Shown: in pieces, positions 17,902 to 26,958 of the stretch
How the letters are laid out: the number at the start of each line of letters is the position of its first letter
How positions within the stretch are numbered: position 1 is the first letter of the stretch
From: Deltaproteobacteria bacterium
Lineage (GTDB): Bacteria > Desulfobacterota > Syntrophobacteria > Syntrophobacterales > Syntrophobacteraceae
Direction: 5' to 3'
DNA: 45,092 nucleotides
NCBI GenBank assembly: GCA_012517315.1
Contig: JAAYVE010000022.1
Location: forward strand, 88,689 to 133,780
Program-made: the position numbers and the translations under genes
Notes under the pieces: generated by a model
Databases searched by the model: none
What the model saw: the letters and a program-made list of their open reading frames with translations, nothing else
What the model was told of the DNA's origin: nothing

Positions 17902-20493
17902 TCACCGCTCCGCGACGCCCAGGACGATCATGGTCAGATCATCGTGTTCCCGTGATCCACCGCAGAAGGTCGACACGGCTTGCAGCGTGTGGACAAGAAG
18001 GTTTCGACAGTCCAGGGAACCCGCAGCACGGACCGTTTGCAGCAGACGATCGAACCCGAACAACTCTCCCTTTTCATTGAAGGATTCCACGACCCCGTCC
18101 GTGTAAAACACCATTCGGTCGCCCGGATGGAGATCGATTCGGACTTCCTCATAATTTGCATCCTCCACGATTCCCAGAGGGACAGTGTCTCCAGGGTTCT
18201 CCACAAGCCTGGCCTCCCCTGATTCACCCGAATAGCAGACGGGTTGGGGCTGCCCTGCGTTGGTCAGGGAGATGCTGCAGGACTTCTCGTCAACGACGGC
18301 GTATACGAGAGCGACGGACAAACCTTTCTTGATGTCCGATCGGACGCGGCGGTTGGCTTGCCGCATGAGTTGTTCCCTGGAAAGCCCCTGCTCGGAGAGC
18401 ATGCGGAAGATGCTGCGGCATGCGGCCGTGACGAGTGCCCCGGAGACACTTTTTCCCATCACGTCCCCCAGAACGATACCCCACTTCCCATCCTCGATTT
18501 CGATGAAGTCGTAGAAGTCTCCTCCTACTTCCCGCGCCGGGATGGACACGGCGGCAATGTCGAAGCCTTGGAGACGGGGAGTCACAGCAGGCAGCATGCT
18601 CACCTGGAGATCGCGGGCGATGGCCAATTCTTCCTCCATTCGCTCCTTTTCGATCACCTGATCCAATCTCCTGGCGTTTTCAATGGCGACGGCCCCTTGA
18701 TTGGCGATGGTTCTGAGGAGATTGACGTCCTCCCTGCGGTAGGGTTTTCCAGACTTCTTCCTTCCCAGGGCGATGATTCCCGTCAGTCTTTTCTCATAAA
18801 TAAAAGGGACGAGGATCGCTGCGCCCAGACGCGTGAAAACCGCTTTGCAGACCTCCCTTTCTTCCGCGAAAAGGGGGTTTTCCTCCAGGTCGTGGAGGAT
18901 GATCTCCTTGCGGGTTTGGGCGAGTATCCTCACCAGGGGATCCTCCACCGAGAGCTTCGGGAATTTACCGGCCTTCCGGTCCGCATTGCCGTTGCAGTGA
19001 ACGGCAGGGAGAACTCTCTCCATGCCCCCGGCCTGAACTGTTTCGGAGGTCTCCCCGTCTACGCAGGGGCGCCCTAAACCTTCCACCGCAACGCACTCGT
19101 ATGCATGGCCCCCTTCATCGAGCAGCATCACGCATCCACATTCGATGAACATGGTCCCCAGGGCGAAGTCCATCACCGTCCTCACCACTTCGTCCAGCCT
19201 GAGAAGGGAGCGCAGGGATTCGCCAACTTTTTGGACGGTTTCCTGGTAGTCATAGTCCAGCCTGTAGAAGACACGGTCGATGAACCTCTGGAAGCGGCTG
19301 CGAATAGGGTTGAAAAGGCAGAGGACCGCCAGGAAGAATGCAAGGGGGATGAGAGGGGAATCCGCGAACTGGAAATGGCCCAATGCAAGATTCGCCAATA
19401 CGACAAAGAGGCCGTAGGCCGCCGAAACCGCCCCCGTTGCGAGGATGTAGCCGTAAGTCCGCTTGATGAAGGTATCGATTTCGAACAGATCGTGTCTCAC
19501 GATTCCGTACCCGAGGAAAATGGGGAAAACGATGAAGAATGCGAGATAGGAGTTGAACCCTGGAAGAATGACCACATTGAAGAGGGCAGTGCTGAGGAGG
19601 TCAAGGACGGGGACCGACGCAGAAATGGCAAATCCCGTCAGAAGCAGCTTCGCACGAACCTTGGCGATTTCGGAAGTGGATCGCAGCCACGTCTGCAGGC
19701 AGGAACCCAACAAAACGACGACACCGCAGGCCAGGAACAGTGCGCTCCCAATGCGGCAGCTTCCCGGGGATTCGCTGAGAGTGTGGGCCGCGCCGCAGGT
19801 ATAGAAAAACAGGATCAGGGAAACAGCATACGGAAGTCCCACGAAGTGGGTTCTCTTCAAAAGCCATGATCGCTCGTGGGGAAACGACAGTGCCAGGTGG
19901 ATCAGAACTGCCGGAGTGATGGTATATGCAAAGATGTGGAAGCTCTCCAGCCAGGGGGGCGTCAGTTCACTCACCCTGTAAAGGAACATGATAAAAATGC
20001 AAAGCGTGGTGCAGAAGACAAACAGAACCCAACTGGGTCTTGTGTGAGGTTTCATGAGAAAAACGATGGATCCCGTCAGGGCGTAGGCGAGGCCGAGGAG
20101 AAAAAGGAACCCGCTCCTCCTGAAGGATTCCGCAAGTCCCACGGGTGCGTTGCGGATGCGGATCGTCATTTCTTTCCCGCCTCTGTCGAGGCGGTATCGA
20201 TTCTCCCCTCCGATTTCTTTGACGAGGGAGGAACGCAGTTCTTCCATACTCTTGAAGGTCCTGTCGTTCACGGAGAGGATGCGATCGCCGACTCTCATGC
20301 CGGCCTGCTGAGCTCGTTCGGACACGATCCCCACCACGTGGATGCCCGATGCGGTGCGGAAACCGTAGCCGAAATCGGGGCACTCGGCCCAATGAAAGAT
20401 ATTGAGAAGATATAGGCCGGCGATGCTCAGCGCAAAAACCTGAACCAAGGCAAAAGCGATCCAGGAAAGGGCTTTTGTGAACTGCCGGTGCAT
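17902..20493 (-). CDS. Membrane PDZ-GAF-PP2C phosphatase (RsbU/SpoIIE type)
   Basis: 863 residues from ATG 20493, which has GGGGAGGGGG about 8 bp upstream; ATG 20514 and 20535 are in frame but poorer. Order: transmembrane helix (~8-30); a PDZ-like domain (~45-110; GIHVVGIVSERAQQAGMRVG, DRILSVNDRTFKSMEEL); seven or eight hydrophobic helices (~120-385); a GAF domain (~415-630; ILVPFIYEKRLTGIIALGRK near its end); a short coil; and a PP2C domain with VGGDFYDFIEIED, GDVMGKSVSGALV, YTDGVVESFNEKGELFGFD and HDDLTMIVL. It should sense an envelope or small-molecule signal and dephosphorylate the STAS antagonist encoded two genes downstream. It starts 38 bp after lnt. Confidence 0.9.
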   Translation of the reverse strand: MHRQFTKALSWIAFALVQVFALSIAGLYLLNIFHWAECPDFGYGFRTASGIHVVGIVSERAQQAGMRVGDRILSVNDRTFKSMEELRSSLVKEIGGENRYRLDRGGKEMTIRIRNAPVGLAESFRRSGFLFLLGLAYALTGSIVFLMKPHTRPSWVLFVFCTTLCIFIMFLYRVSELTPPWLESFHIFAYTITPAVLIHLALSFPHERSWLLKRTHFVGLPYAVSLILFFYTCGAAHTLSESPGSCRIGSALFLACGVVVLLGSCLQTWLRSTSEIAKVRAKLLLTGFAISASVPVLDLLSTALFNVVILPGFNSYLAFFIVFPIFLGYGIVRHDLFEIDTFIKRTYGYILATGAVSAAYGLFVVLANLALGHFQFADSPLIPLAFFLAVLCLFNPIRSRFQRFIDRVFYRLDYDYQETVQKVGESLRSLLRLDEVVRTVMDFALGTMFIECGCVMLLDEGGHAYECVAVEGLGRPCVDGETSETVQAGGMERVLPAVHCNGNADRKAGKFPKLSVEDPLVRILAQTRKEIILHDLEENPLFAEEREVCKAVFTRLGAAILVPFIYEKRLTGIIALGRKKSGKPYRREDVNLLRTIANQGAVAIENARRLDQVIEKERMEEELAIARDLQVSMLPAVTPRLQGFDIAAVSIPAREVGGDFYDFIEIEDGKWGIVLGDVMGKSVSGALVTAACRSIFRMLSEQGLSREQLMRQANRRVRSDIKKGLSVALVYAVVDEKSCSISLTNAGQPQPVCYSGESGEARLVENPGDTVPLGIVEDANYEEVRIDLHPGDRMVFYTDGVVESFNEKGELFGFDRLLQTVRAAGSLDCRNLLVHTLQAVSTFCGGSREHDDLTMIVLGVAER

Positions 20494-20531
20494 CGTGACA
20501 TCCCCCCTCCCCATGGCGATCAAGAGCGGTT

Positions 20532-22211
20532 TCAATGGGCATGAAAAGCGTGCCGGCCGGATGCTGAGTTGCAGGAAGGGTGAACATTGCTTGGAGGTTC
20601 AAACGGAGCGGAAGCCCCATCGGGGAAACTCTTTCCCTTTCTTCCGGCTGAGAAGAGAATCAGGTATGCTGAAACCAGAACGCTCATCACGGCAAACCAG
20701 TCACCCATCCGAGAATAAAGGCTTTCTGCCGGTTCCGTTGCGATCACGTCTGTGAGGACTCCCCGCACAAAGACGTCTCGACCGCTTGCATCCGCCAGCC
20801 GGCGCTGGATTCTGCCCTCCGGATCAATGATGCAGGAGACTCCGGTATTGGCGCACCGGATCACATGCACGCGATTCTCCACGGCGCGGAAAACGCTCAT
20901 GGCCAGGAACTGATACGGCGCAGCCGTCTCCCCAAACCAAGCCTCATTGGTGATGTTCACGATACATCGGGCTCCCTTTCCCACAAGATGCCGCGCCATT
21001 TCCGGAAAGATGTTTTCCCAGCAGATGGTGGTCCCGAAGCGGAAACCGCCTGCATCGAAGACAAGGGGTTCCCTGCCCGGCGCGTAGCCCTGCACGTCGG
21101 GCACATGGATCCATGCCCAGGGGATGATGCCCTTCAACGGGAGGTACTCCCCGAAAGGGAGGAGTCGCATTTTGTCGTACCGCTGCAAGTGCGGCGTCTT
21201 GAACTCCGGGTCAATGAGAAAGGCGGAGTTGGTGTGATGGAGCCCTTTCACTTCCCTGCCTTGGAATTTTTGCTCCTGGGAACTTCCCAGCAGGATCCAG
21301 GCACCCGTCTCTTTCGCCAGGTACTGGACTTGGCGGAAAAGGTCGGGGTCTTGAGTGACGGACCTGGGTGTAGCCGTTTCCGGCCAGACAATGATATGGG
21401 GCTTCTCCAAACCGGCACTCCTCGTCAGTTCCGAATACACTTCCATGATGGATGCGGCATGAGCAGGGTCCCACTTGGATTCCTGGGGAATGTTTGCTTG
21501 TATCAGTGACACCTTGATGTTCCTTGATCCTTCGATTCCCGACGGCTCCATGTGTGCAGGAAGGAGAAGGAGGAGCATTGCAAGCACTGCAACCCCCGTC
21601 AATTGAAAGACGGAGCGCATTGATCCTCCGTCAATCTCTCGAGAATGCCGCCAAAGGCCGCTGTTCAGAATACCGGCAAGGACCGCCGCCACCGCCGCAT
21701 TGACCAGGCAGATGAGAAAAGTGATGCCCCATGCCCCGGTCATGGACGCCCATTGGATCACAGCAGGGTGCCTGTACTGAGTGTGAGCCAGCAGCGCCCA
21801 AGGGAGTGAGAGAAAGGAGAGGTTCGAGCGGAGGTATTCCACGGAGACCCAGAAAAACGGGACCGATGCAAGCGCAGGAACCATGCCCCAGTTGCGGTTT
21901 GCGATGGTGAAAGCGAGACCCAAGAACCCGAAGGGCAGGCTGAAACACAGGATCAGAAGTGCATGATGGAGCCAGGAGTATGCGGGAACATGCGTGATCC
22001 AGTGAAAGACACCTGAGATGAACCCCATTCCCCAGACCGTGGCGATGACAAAACCCATCCCTGGCGGCTTCCGTCGGATGACCAGCAGCAAGGGCACGAG
22101 AGCCCCCCAGGCAAGGAGGCTCCAGTCATGATCCGGAAAAGACAGGACCGTGGCGGCGGATGAGAGGAGCACCAGAAGCATGTCTTTCGCACAGCGTAGA
22201 ATGCCCATCAT
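20532..22211 (-). CDS. lnt: Apolipoprotein N-acyltransferase
   Basis: 559 residues from ATG 22211 (ATG 22208 is equally possible; neither has a good ribosome site, and the open frame continues to 22433 with non-protein-like sequence). About seven membrane helices precede a carbon-nitrogen hydrolase domain with the Glu-Lys-Cys triad: IIVWPETATP, RYDKMRLLPFGEYLPLKG and FGTTICWENIFPEMARHLVG. A final helix follows. The C-terminus carries about 35 polar residues beyond the last helix, longer than usual. Lnt N-acylates lipoproteins in the inner membrane; two lipoproteins are encoded in this window. The downstream membrane PP2C gene starts 38 bp on, so Lnt may be co-transcribed with the partner-switching genes. 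Confidence 0.93.
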   Translation of the reverse strand: MMGILRCAKDMLLVLLSSAATVLSFPDHDWSLLAWGALVPLLLVIRRKPPGMGFVIATVWGMGFISGVFHWITHVPAYSWLHHALLILCFSLPFGFLGLAFTIANRNWGMVPALASVPFFWVSVEYLRSNLSFLSLPWALLAHTQYRHPAVIQWASMTGAWGITFLICLVNAAVAAVLAGILNSGLWRHSREIDGGSMRSVFQLTGVAVLAMLLLLLPAHMEPSGIEGSRNIKVSLIQANIPQESKWDPAHAASIMEVYSELTRSAGLEKPHIIVWPETATPRSVTQDPDLFRQVQYLAKETGAWILLGSSQEQKFQGREVKGLHHTNSAFLIDPEFKTPHLQRYDKMRLLPFGEYLPLKGIIPWAWIHVPDVQGYAPGREPLVFDAGGFRFGTTICWENIFPEMARHLVGKGARCIVNITNEAWFGETAAPYQFLAMSVFRAVENRVHVIRCANTGVSCIIDPEGRIQRRLADASGRDVFVRGVLTDVIATEPAESLYSRMGDWFAVMSVLVSAYLILFSAGRKGKSFPDGASAPFEPPSNVHPSCNSASGRHAFHAH

Positions 22212-22398
22212 TGAGAACTGCAACGCACACCAGGCCCTACGCCCGTTGAGCGAGTCATGATCACAAACGGAGGAGAAAGTCTCTTCCTGACATGAGCCAA
22301 CCCCAAAGACCTTTTCCCCACACCGCAATCCTGGACGCCGGGCGACCTGAAATCGCACGGTAATCTTCCATGTGTTTTGCCGGCGGTCGCCACCTCTC

Positions 22399-22881
22399 TT
22401 AATCAGACGACGGCGGTACGACCCGTATGACAATGTCCCCCTTGATCATCTGCTTTGAGGTGTCTCCGCAAAAGTCCATCTTTTTGATGGTCAGTGTTTC
22501 GATGACCGGTACGCCCGGAATACCGAAATCCTGCCCCACCCTCTGATTGCAGGGCTCCGGAGCGTATTCCCTTTTCAAATAGCCGCTATCGAGGGCGCAA
22601 AGATCCCCATCACCCAGGGGCGTTGCGAACGAGTACAGATGCACCTTGGATCCCCTCGTCAGGACAGCATGGACGTTGAAATGCCTGCACTGTTCCTGCT
22701 GGCTGCACTGGCTCTTGTCGTAGGCGATGGTGAAGGTCCCCTTGACCACCTTTCCCCCAATGGGAAGCGGAAGATTCATGCATGCGGGATCCTCCGGTCC
22801 TCGCCCCCCTCCACAGGCAACAGAAGATAGCCCCAAAAAGGTCGCCATCATCACCGCTGCCACCGATAGACACTTTTTCAT
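22399..22881 (-). CDS. Cysteine-containing lipoprotein of unknown function
   Basis: 160 residues from ATG 22881, preceded by AAAGGAGAG. The frame is open upstream to 23430 but without protein-like content. The signal peptide MKKCLSVAAVMMATFLGLSS ends in the lipobox SVAC, with Cys23 as the acylated residue. The mature part has six further cysteines (in DPACMN, KSQCSQ, EQCRHF, GDLCAL, PEPCNQ and DFCGDT), so three disulfides are possible. It has a beta-rich composition ending DIVIRVVPPSSD. I do not recognise a family. It is the last gene of the leftward exported-protein cluster. Confidence 0.75.
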   Translation of the reverse strand: MKKCLSVAAVMMATFLGLSSVACGGGRGPEDPACMNLPLPIGGKVVKGTFTIAYDKSQCSQQEQCRHFNVHAVLTRGSKVHLYSFATPLGDGDLCALDSGYLKREYAPEPCNQRVGQDFGIPGVPVIETLTIKKMDFCGDTSKQMIKGDIVIRVVPPSSD

Positions 22882-23129
22882 GGCACTCTCCTTTCTCCAT
22901 ACCACTTTCAATCCTTCTGTCTTCTTTGCTTCGTCTTTCCCTGTCATGTCTTGATCTGGTGAATCCTTGTCTTGTGATGGAATCCTGCGCACCCTCGAGT
23001 CCCGCTCCGCGGTCGGTGTCCGATGCCTCGAATTCGTCGCAGCGATGACGCCCGAATTCTGGAAACATCGCATTGGCGCGGATACATGGGGCCTGGAGAC
23101 AACAATTCGCACCCGGCCGGTTGCATCAT

Positions 23130-24032
23130 TCATCGAAGGAGCACAATCTGCCGTGATCCACCGAAAGGCTCGCCGCTTTTGAGCCTCCCCGTAATGGTAG
23201 CCGGCTGCCAGTGGTTCGGCTGCATCGAAGGAAGCCCCCCGGCTGCTCTCTCGGCGTCGAATGTGACCACCAGACAATGCTGCTTGCGCTCCGGGGAGTC
23301 TTCCACACGGATGCTTGTGGGAGCGGCGCCATTGAGTCGGATACTCTCCCGATGGTATGCGTCGACGGTTCCACCCTCCGGAGGCCAGATGACCACCTTC
23401 AACTCGGACGGCAGTTTCTTCACGTCCCACCAGGGGGGGATCTCCACCTCGGTTTTTCCCTCATAGTAGAAATGAACCGTCTCGGAATGGATCACCCCCA
23501 GCCACTGCCGGTCGTTCACATCGCACGGAGCCTTCCCATCCCCCTTGAAAGTCATGGCGGAAACCTGCACCTGGGCGCTGTAATGGCCGGGCAGGACCAA
23601 GTCATAGAGTTGACGCAGATCAGCCGTTTCCTGAACCTCGTTTCTTCCCCCTTCGAAGATTTCACACGGAGCGGTCTGCACCGGTTTGTCCCGGTAGAAA
23701 GTCCACGGGAGGGGTGGAGCGTCGGGAATCTCCAGGGGAACGTCCCTTTGATCCTGCCGTTTCGGGTGGAGCAGTCGCCCGGCCGGATCGACCACACGCA
23801 TCCTCAGCAAGTAAGGGTAAGCGCTGAAACTCCTTGTCACGACAATATCCTCCCTCGACGTGTTAGAGGCCGTGACCCTCGCGCCGACAGGATCGTCGAA
23901 ACCATAGAAAGCCTTGTTGAATTCAAGAGAAATGGTGATCGGCGGCGCTTTGGACGATTCCGTTCCCTGGCCGCTCGAGAGGCCGACACCGGAGAGCAGG
24001 ATGATGAAAGCCAGTAGAGCCTGCTTCTTCAT
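23130..24032 (-). CDS. Secreted beta-rich protein of unknown function
   Basis: 300 residues from ATG 24032, with AGGAGGGATTTGACC directly upstream. A signal peptide (MKKQALLAFIILLSGVGLSS) is cleaved near residue 22. The mature N-terminus (ITISLEFNKAFYGFDDPVGA, then RVTASNTSREDIVVTRSF) looks like an immunoglobulin-like domain, as in BsuPI-like and alpha-2-macroglobulin-like modules. The C-terminal half contains a second apparent beta domain (SIRVEDSPERKQHCLVVTFD, then GRLKSGEPFGGSRQIVLL). No catalytic motif is visible. The gene begins 42 bp after the protease gene end and reads in the same direction, so the two may be co-expressed. The domain guess is by eye only. Confidence 0.72.
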   Translation of the reverse strand: MKKQALLAFIILLSGVGLSSGQGTESSKAPPITISLEFNKAFYGFDDPVGARVTASNTSREDIVVTRSFSAYPYLLRMRVVDPAGRLLHPKRQDQRDVPLEIPDAPPLPWTFYRDKPVQTAPCEIFEGGRNEVQETADLRQLYDLVLPGHYSAQVQVSAMTFKGDGKAPCDVNDRQWLGVIHSETVHFYYEGKTEVEIPPWWDVKKLPSELKVVIWPPEGGTVDAYHRESIRLNGAAPTSIRVEDSPERKQHCLVVTFDAERAAGGLPSMQPNHWQPATITGRLKSGEPFGGSRQIVLLR

Positions 24033-24074
24033 GGTCAAATCCCTCCTTGCCCGGTCACATCCCCACAACACTGT

Positions 24075-25577
24075 CTAGGGGCCGAAGTGAGGGCTGTTGT
24101 GTATCTTCTCCCGGATATCGTGAGACCCTCCCACCGAATGGGTGCAGGGGCATTGGGCAAGGGCCGTGCATGGGTATCCGAAATCATTCAACTTCCAGTC
24201 CACTACTCCTTCATACATGATGCAGCCGGGGTTTGCGCAGTGGTCGAGGATTGATGCCCCCAAGAGGGCGTGCCCCATCTCATGGACCAGAGTGCGACGC
24301 AGGACCTCATCCTCCAAGTATTCTTGGGCGCCTCCCAAGCCTGAGGGCAATTGCGCGATGGATGCCTGCCCGTTGAAGACGATGGGGTTGAACTCCACCG
24401 TGTCGTCGGGCGGACCTGTCCGGGGTGCGGATTGATTCAGGTTGAGAGGGCTCGTGGTGCCGCTGTATTCCCTGCAGGAGCTTCCGGTAAGAGGGACTGA
24501 CAAAGGAACCTGCTGAAGGTCGATTTGTTGGTAGGCCGCTTCCTTGAAATAGTTTTTTAGGGGAAATGCGTAGAGTTGAGGTGTGAAATAGCGGTGCGTC
24601 CTGTACTGCATGGTGGTGGAGTCGTTGGGTGTGAACCCTTTGGTGTCCCAGTACCATGTCGCTTTTAGGGTGTCGAAGTAGGTATGCCCGCAGTTGTGAT
24701 GGTAAGACGCGACAAAGGAGCCAGGGTCCATGTAGGCGACGTTCAAAATGTCGCAGGGGGGATGTGTGGCGTCCTTCGCAGGATCGTAGTCAACATGCTG
24801 CATGGGTGCGTATGGGGTTGCGTTGTCGCCGATGACGACGATTTCGATCTTGGCGTTTTCGAAGGGAGGAAGGGGAAGCAATTTCTTGAAACCTTCCCAG
24901 TAAATGAATTGGGGGCCGCTGCATGGCCAGATGCAGGGCCTCACGAAGAGAGTTTTCCTTTGCGGATCGGTGTTGAGAACTTTGAGTTCCATGTCATCGG
25001 GGATCCCGTCTTCGTCTTTGTCCGGCGCTGACACCGCCTCAGGGGGAGAGGCGGTTGTGAAGGTGAAAGTCTGGGTGGTCATAGAGTTCCCCTTGTAATC
25101 TGCTGCATTGACCTTGACAATCAGGGTCGTGTCGTACGGGAAAAAGGCTGCTGGAGAATAGGTGAGGGCATAATCCGACGGACCGCCGCTCATGATGGCC
25201 TGGGAAGTGACGTCCACCCCGCCGACTTTCATCCTGATGGTATTCTTATCGACCCCTGAACCGGTGTCTTTCACGTGGATTTCCATCGACTGGTCCACGG
25301 GAACACCGGTTGCACCGTTCTGTGGGGCGGCCATGACGGCGGTGGGCGGGACGGTATCCTTCTTCAGCGAACCGCCTTTCCCCGTGGCTCCCATGGCGAG
25401 CATGACGCCTTGGCGCCGGCAGGAAGGGCTCAGCTGGGCATTGACCGTCTTCTCACTCTGAGCGTGGGTTGGTGGCAGAATGAAGATGGCGACCAATATT
25501 GCCCAGGAGGCAAGGGTTCTTCGCGCCGCGCCGCGGTCACAAGCCTTGTGTGCATCCGTTGCGTCCGCATTTGTCAC
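24075..25577 (-). CDS. Secreted archaemetzincin-like zinc metalloprotease with Ig-like and calcium-binding modules
   Basis: 500 residues from GTG 25577, which has GGAGGG 8 bp upstream. Residues ~20-40 are a signal sequence (LASWAILVAIFILPPTHAQ). Residues ~75-180 look like an SbsA/Big_5 Ig-like domain (AAPQNGATGVPVDQSMEIHV). Residues ~187-207 form a thrombospondin-3-like calcium loop (DKDEDGIPDDMELKVLNTDP). The protease core lies near residues 435-485: HEMGHALLGASILDHCANPG continuing CIMYE, then CTALAQCPC. This follows the archaemetzincin layout (HExxH, third His followed by Cys, C-x4-C-x-M, a later cysteine cluster), but nine rather than five residues separate the second and third histidines. 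Peptidase activity is inferred; the substrate is unknown. Confidence 0.75.
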   Translation of the reverse strand: MTNADATDAHKACDRGAARRTLASWAILVAIFILPPTHAQSEKTVNAQLSPSCRRQGVMLAMGATGKGGSLKKDTVPPTAVMAAPQNGATGVPVDQSMEIHVKDTGSGVDKNTIRMKVGGVDVTSQAIMSGGPSDYALTYSPAAFFPYDTTLIVKVNAADYKGNSMTTQTFTFTTASPPEAVSAPDKDEDGIPDDMELKVLNTDPQRKTLFVRPCIWPCSGPQFIYWEGFKKLLPLPPFENAKIEIVVIGDNATPYAPMQHVDYDPAKDATHPPCDILNVAYMDPGSFVASYHHNCGHTYFDTLKATWYWDTKGFTPNDSTTMQYRTHRYFTPQLYAFPLKNYFKEAAYQQIDLQQVPLSVPLTGSSCREYSGTTSPLNLNQSAPRTGPPDDTVEFNPIVFNGQASIAQLPSGLGGAQEYLEDEVLRRTLVHEMGHALLGASILDHCANPGCIMYEGVVDWKLNDFGYPCTALAQCPCTHSVGGSHDIREKIHNSPHFGP

Positions 25578-25648
25578 TGAGGGTGCCCTCCGGATCTTCC
25601 AAAGTTTGCGTGAATGACGGCTGACTGTATTCTCAGGCGGACCACTGG

Positions 25649-25668
25649 AAAAAGCCGGGCCCGCTTTT
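25649..25668 (-). terminator. Rho-independent terminator after the beta-barrel gene
   Basis: AAAAGC (25650-25655) pairs with GCTTTT (25663-25668) around a GC-rich 7-base loop. Read leftward, the stem ends in TTTTT (25653-25649), just 7 bp after the stop of the outer-membrane protein gene. The A/T symmetry would let it work rightward too. It implies that the protease gene beginning at 25577 has its own promoter or depends on read-through. Confidence 0.6.
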
Positions 25669-25674
25669 AAACCC

Positions 25675-26958
25675 TCAGAAATACACTCCCAGGATGAAGC
25701 CGATGTATTGGGATTTGAGCACGTTGTTTAAGCCCGCAAAGCGGTTCCGATACGTAATGGAGGCGGTGAGAGGAACGGGGAACTTTTTTGCCTGGTAGAG
25801 AGGGACGGTGGAGTAGGTGAGTCCTGTAACGGCAATGTGCTCGGTATACGCTGTTTCCTCTTCGAGAGAGGTGACCCTGCGGCCGTTTGGGCCTGTGACC
25901 GCGTCTTCCAGACTGAACCCGTAACGGTACATAAGGGATACGGAAAAGCCGCAGGGCAGAGTGTAGGTTCCGGAAGTCTCCAGTTCGAAAACGTCTCCCA
26001 GATCGATATCCAATTCGGCCTTGACGGGGGAGAGGGGTTCGTTCACCGAGCGAAGGATCCTCAGTGTCTGGCTGTGGGGGAGATACGGTTCGTAGCGGAA
26101 GGTGAAATTGAGCAGCAGATTCTTGATACCGACGAAGTCGTTGTTGAGATGGAACATGAGCCCCCATGCGCCGGTTCCGAAAGGTCGGTCCGCCAGGTCG
26201 TCCGGAGAATCCACCTCGCCCGTTGGGAAGCGGACGCCCCCCGTGACGGCCAGCCTCCAGTTGGGAGTGTTCAGGTATTGCAACCTCAGGCCGGCTTCAA
26301 TGTCAGAAAGTCCGCTGTCATGCCACGAGCGCACCGGTTTGAAGCCGAACCCCGTGATATCCGTCCTTCCGTCCCCGTCGATGTCCAGTCCCTTGCCAAT
26401 GAGATTCTGTGCGTCCCGGGTGCTGAGGGGTACCGTGTCCAGGAATCCGAGTGGTGCCAATGAGCCTAGAAGGGCACTTTTGCCAACGGTGGCTCCCGAT
26501 GTGTCCAGTCGTGCCTGGACTTCGTTGCGGATGAACCAGTACGGGAGCATGATCCCTGCGGAAAGCCGCCCGGTGATGCCGTACTGGAAGGAAAGCTCCG
26601 TGACGGTGTAACGGTACTCGAAGGAGACTTCGCTTCGGCCGATGTTGGCGAAGCCCGCCGGAAGAGCGAAAAATGCTTCCAGAAGCCTCAGGTCTGGGAA
26701 AACAGTGGAGTCCAGGCGTGCGTTGAGGTCTGTCGCCACGTCTTCCACATCGCCGTTCTGGTTGAAGCGCTGGGTGATGGGGAAATAGAAGTTGGATTCC
26801 ACGCCGAATCTCGCCACACCCTTGGGCAGCACCTCAGCGCTGTCGCCGCGACACAGTCTTGTCTCAGCCAGCAGGAAGAAGGCCGTGAGCAATCCAAGCC
26901 CCACCAGACAGTTGGCGCGGCAAGTTCTCTGCGAATCTGACGGACTGCTTCCGACCAT
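25675..26958 (-). CDS. Outer-membrane beta-barrel protein, porin/transporter-like
   Basis: 427 residues from ATG 26958; GGGGAGG lies 8 bp upstream, and a second ATG at 26964 is too close to that site. Signal peptide: CLVGLGLLTAFFLLAETRLC, then RGDSAEVL. The mature part alternates hydrophobic and polar residues in amphipathic strands (VSFEYRYTVTELSFQYGITG, WRLAVTGGVRFPTGEVDSPD) and ends in aromatic Phe (IGFILGVYF), the usual sorting signal of outer-membrane barrels. A DIDGDGRTDI loop resembles a calcium site. The pattern recalls the Phenol_MetA_deg-like transporter barrels, but that is a weak assignment. It opens the exported-protein cluster and ends in an intrinsic terminator. Confidence 0.75.
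   Translation of the reverse strand: MVGSSPSDSQRTCRANCLVGLGLLTAFFLLAETRLCRGDSAEVLPKGVARFGVESNFYFPITQRFNQNGDVEDVATDLNARLDSTVFPDLRLLEAFFALPAGFANIGRSEVSFEYRYTVTELSFQYGITGRLSAGIMLPYWFIRNEVQARLDTSGATVGKSALLGSLAPLGFLDTVPLSTRDAQNLIGKGLDIDGDGRTDITGFGFKPVRSWHDSGLSDIEAGLRLQYLNTPNWRLAVTGGVRFPTGEVDSPDDLADRPFGTGAWGLMFHLNNDFVGIKNLLLNFTFRYEPYLPHSQTLRILRSVNEPLSPVKAELDIDLGDVFELETSGTYTLPCGFSVSLMYRYGFSLEDAVTGPNGRRVTSLEEETAYTEHIAVTGLTYSTVPLYQAKKFPVPLTASITYRNRFAGLNNVLKSQYIGFILGVYF

Noticed and set aside
22882-23430. Upstream extension of the lipoprotein frame giving a 343-residue product
   Set aside because: It would overlap the neighbouring secreted-protein gene and place the signal peptide in the middle; ATG 22881 has a good ribosome site and a proper lipoprotein signal.
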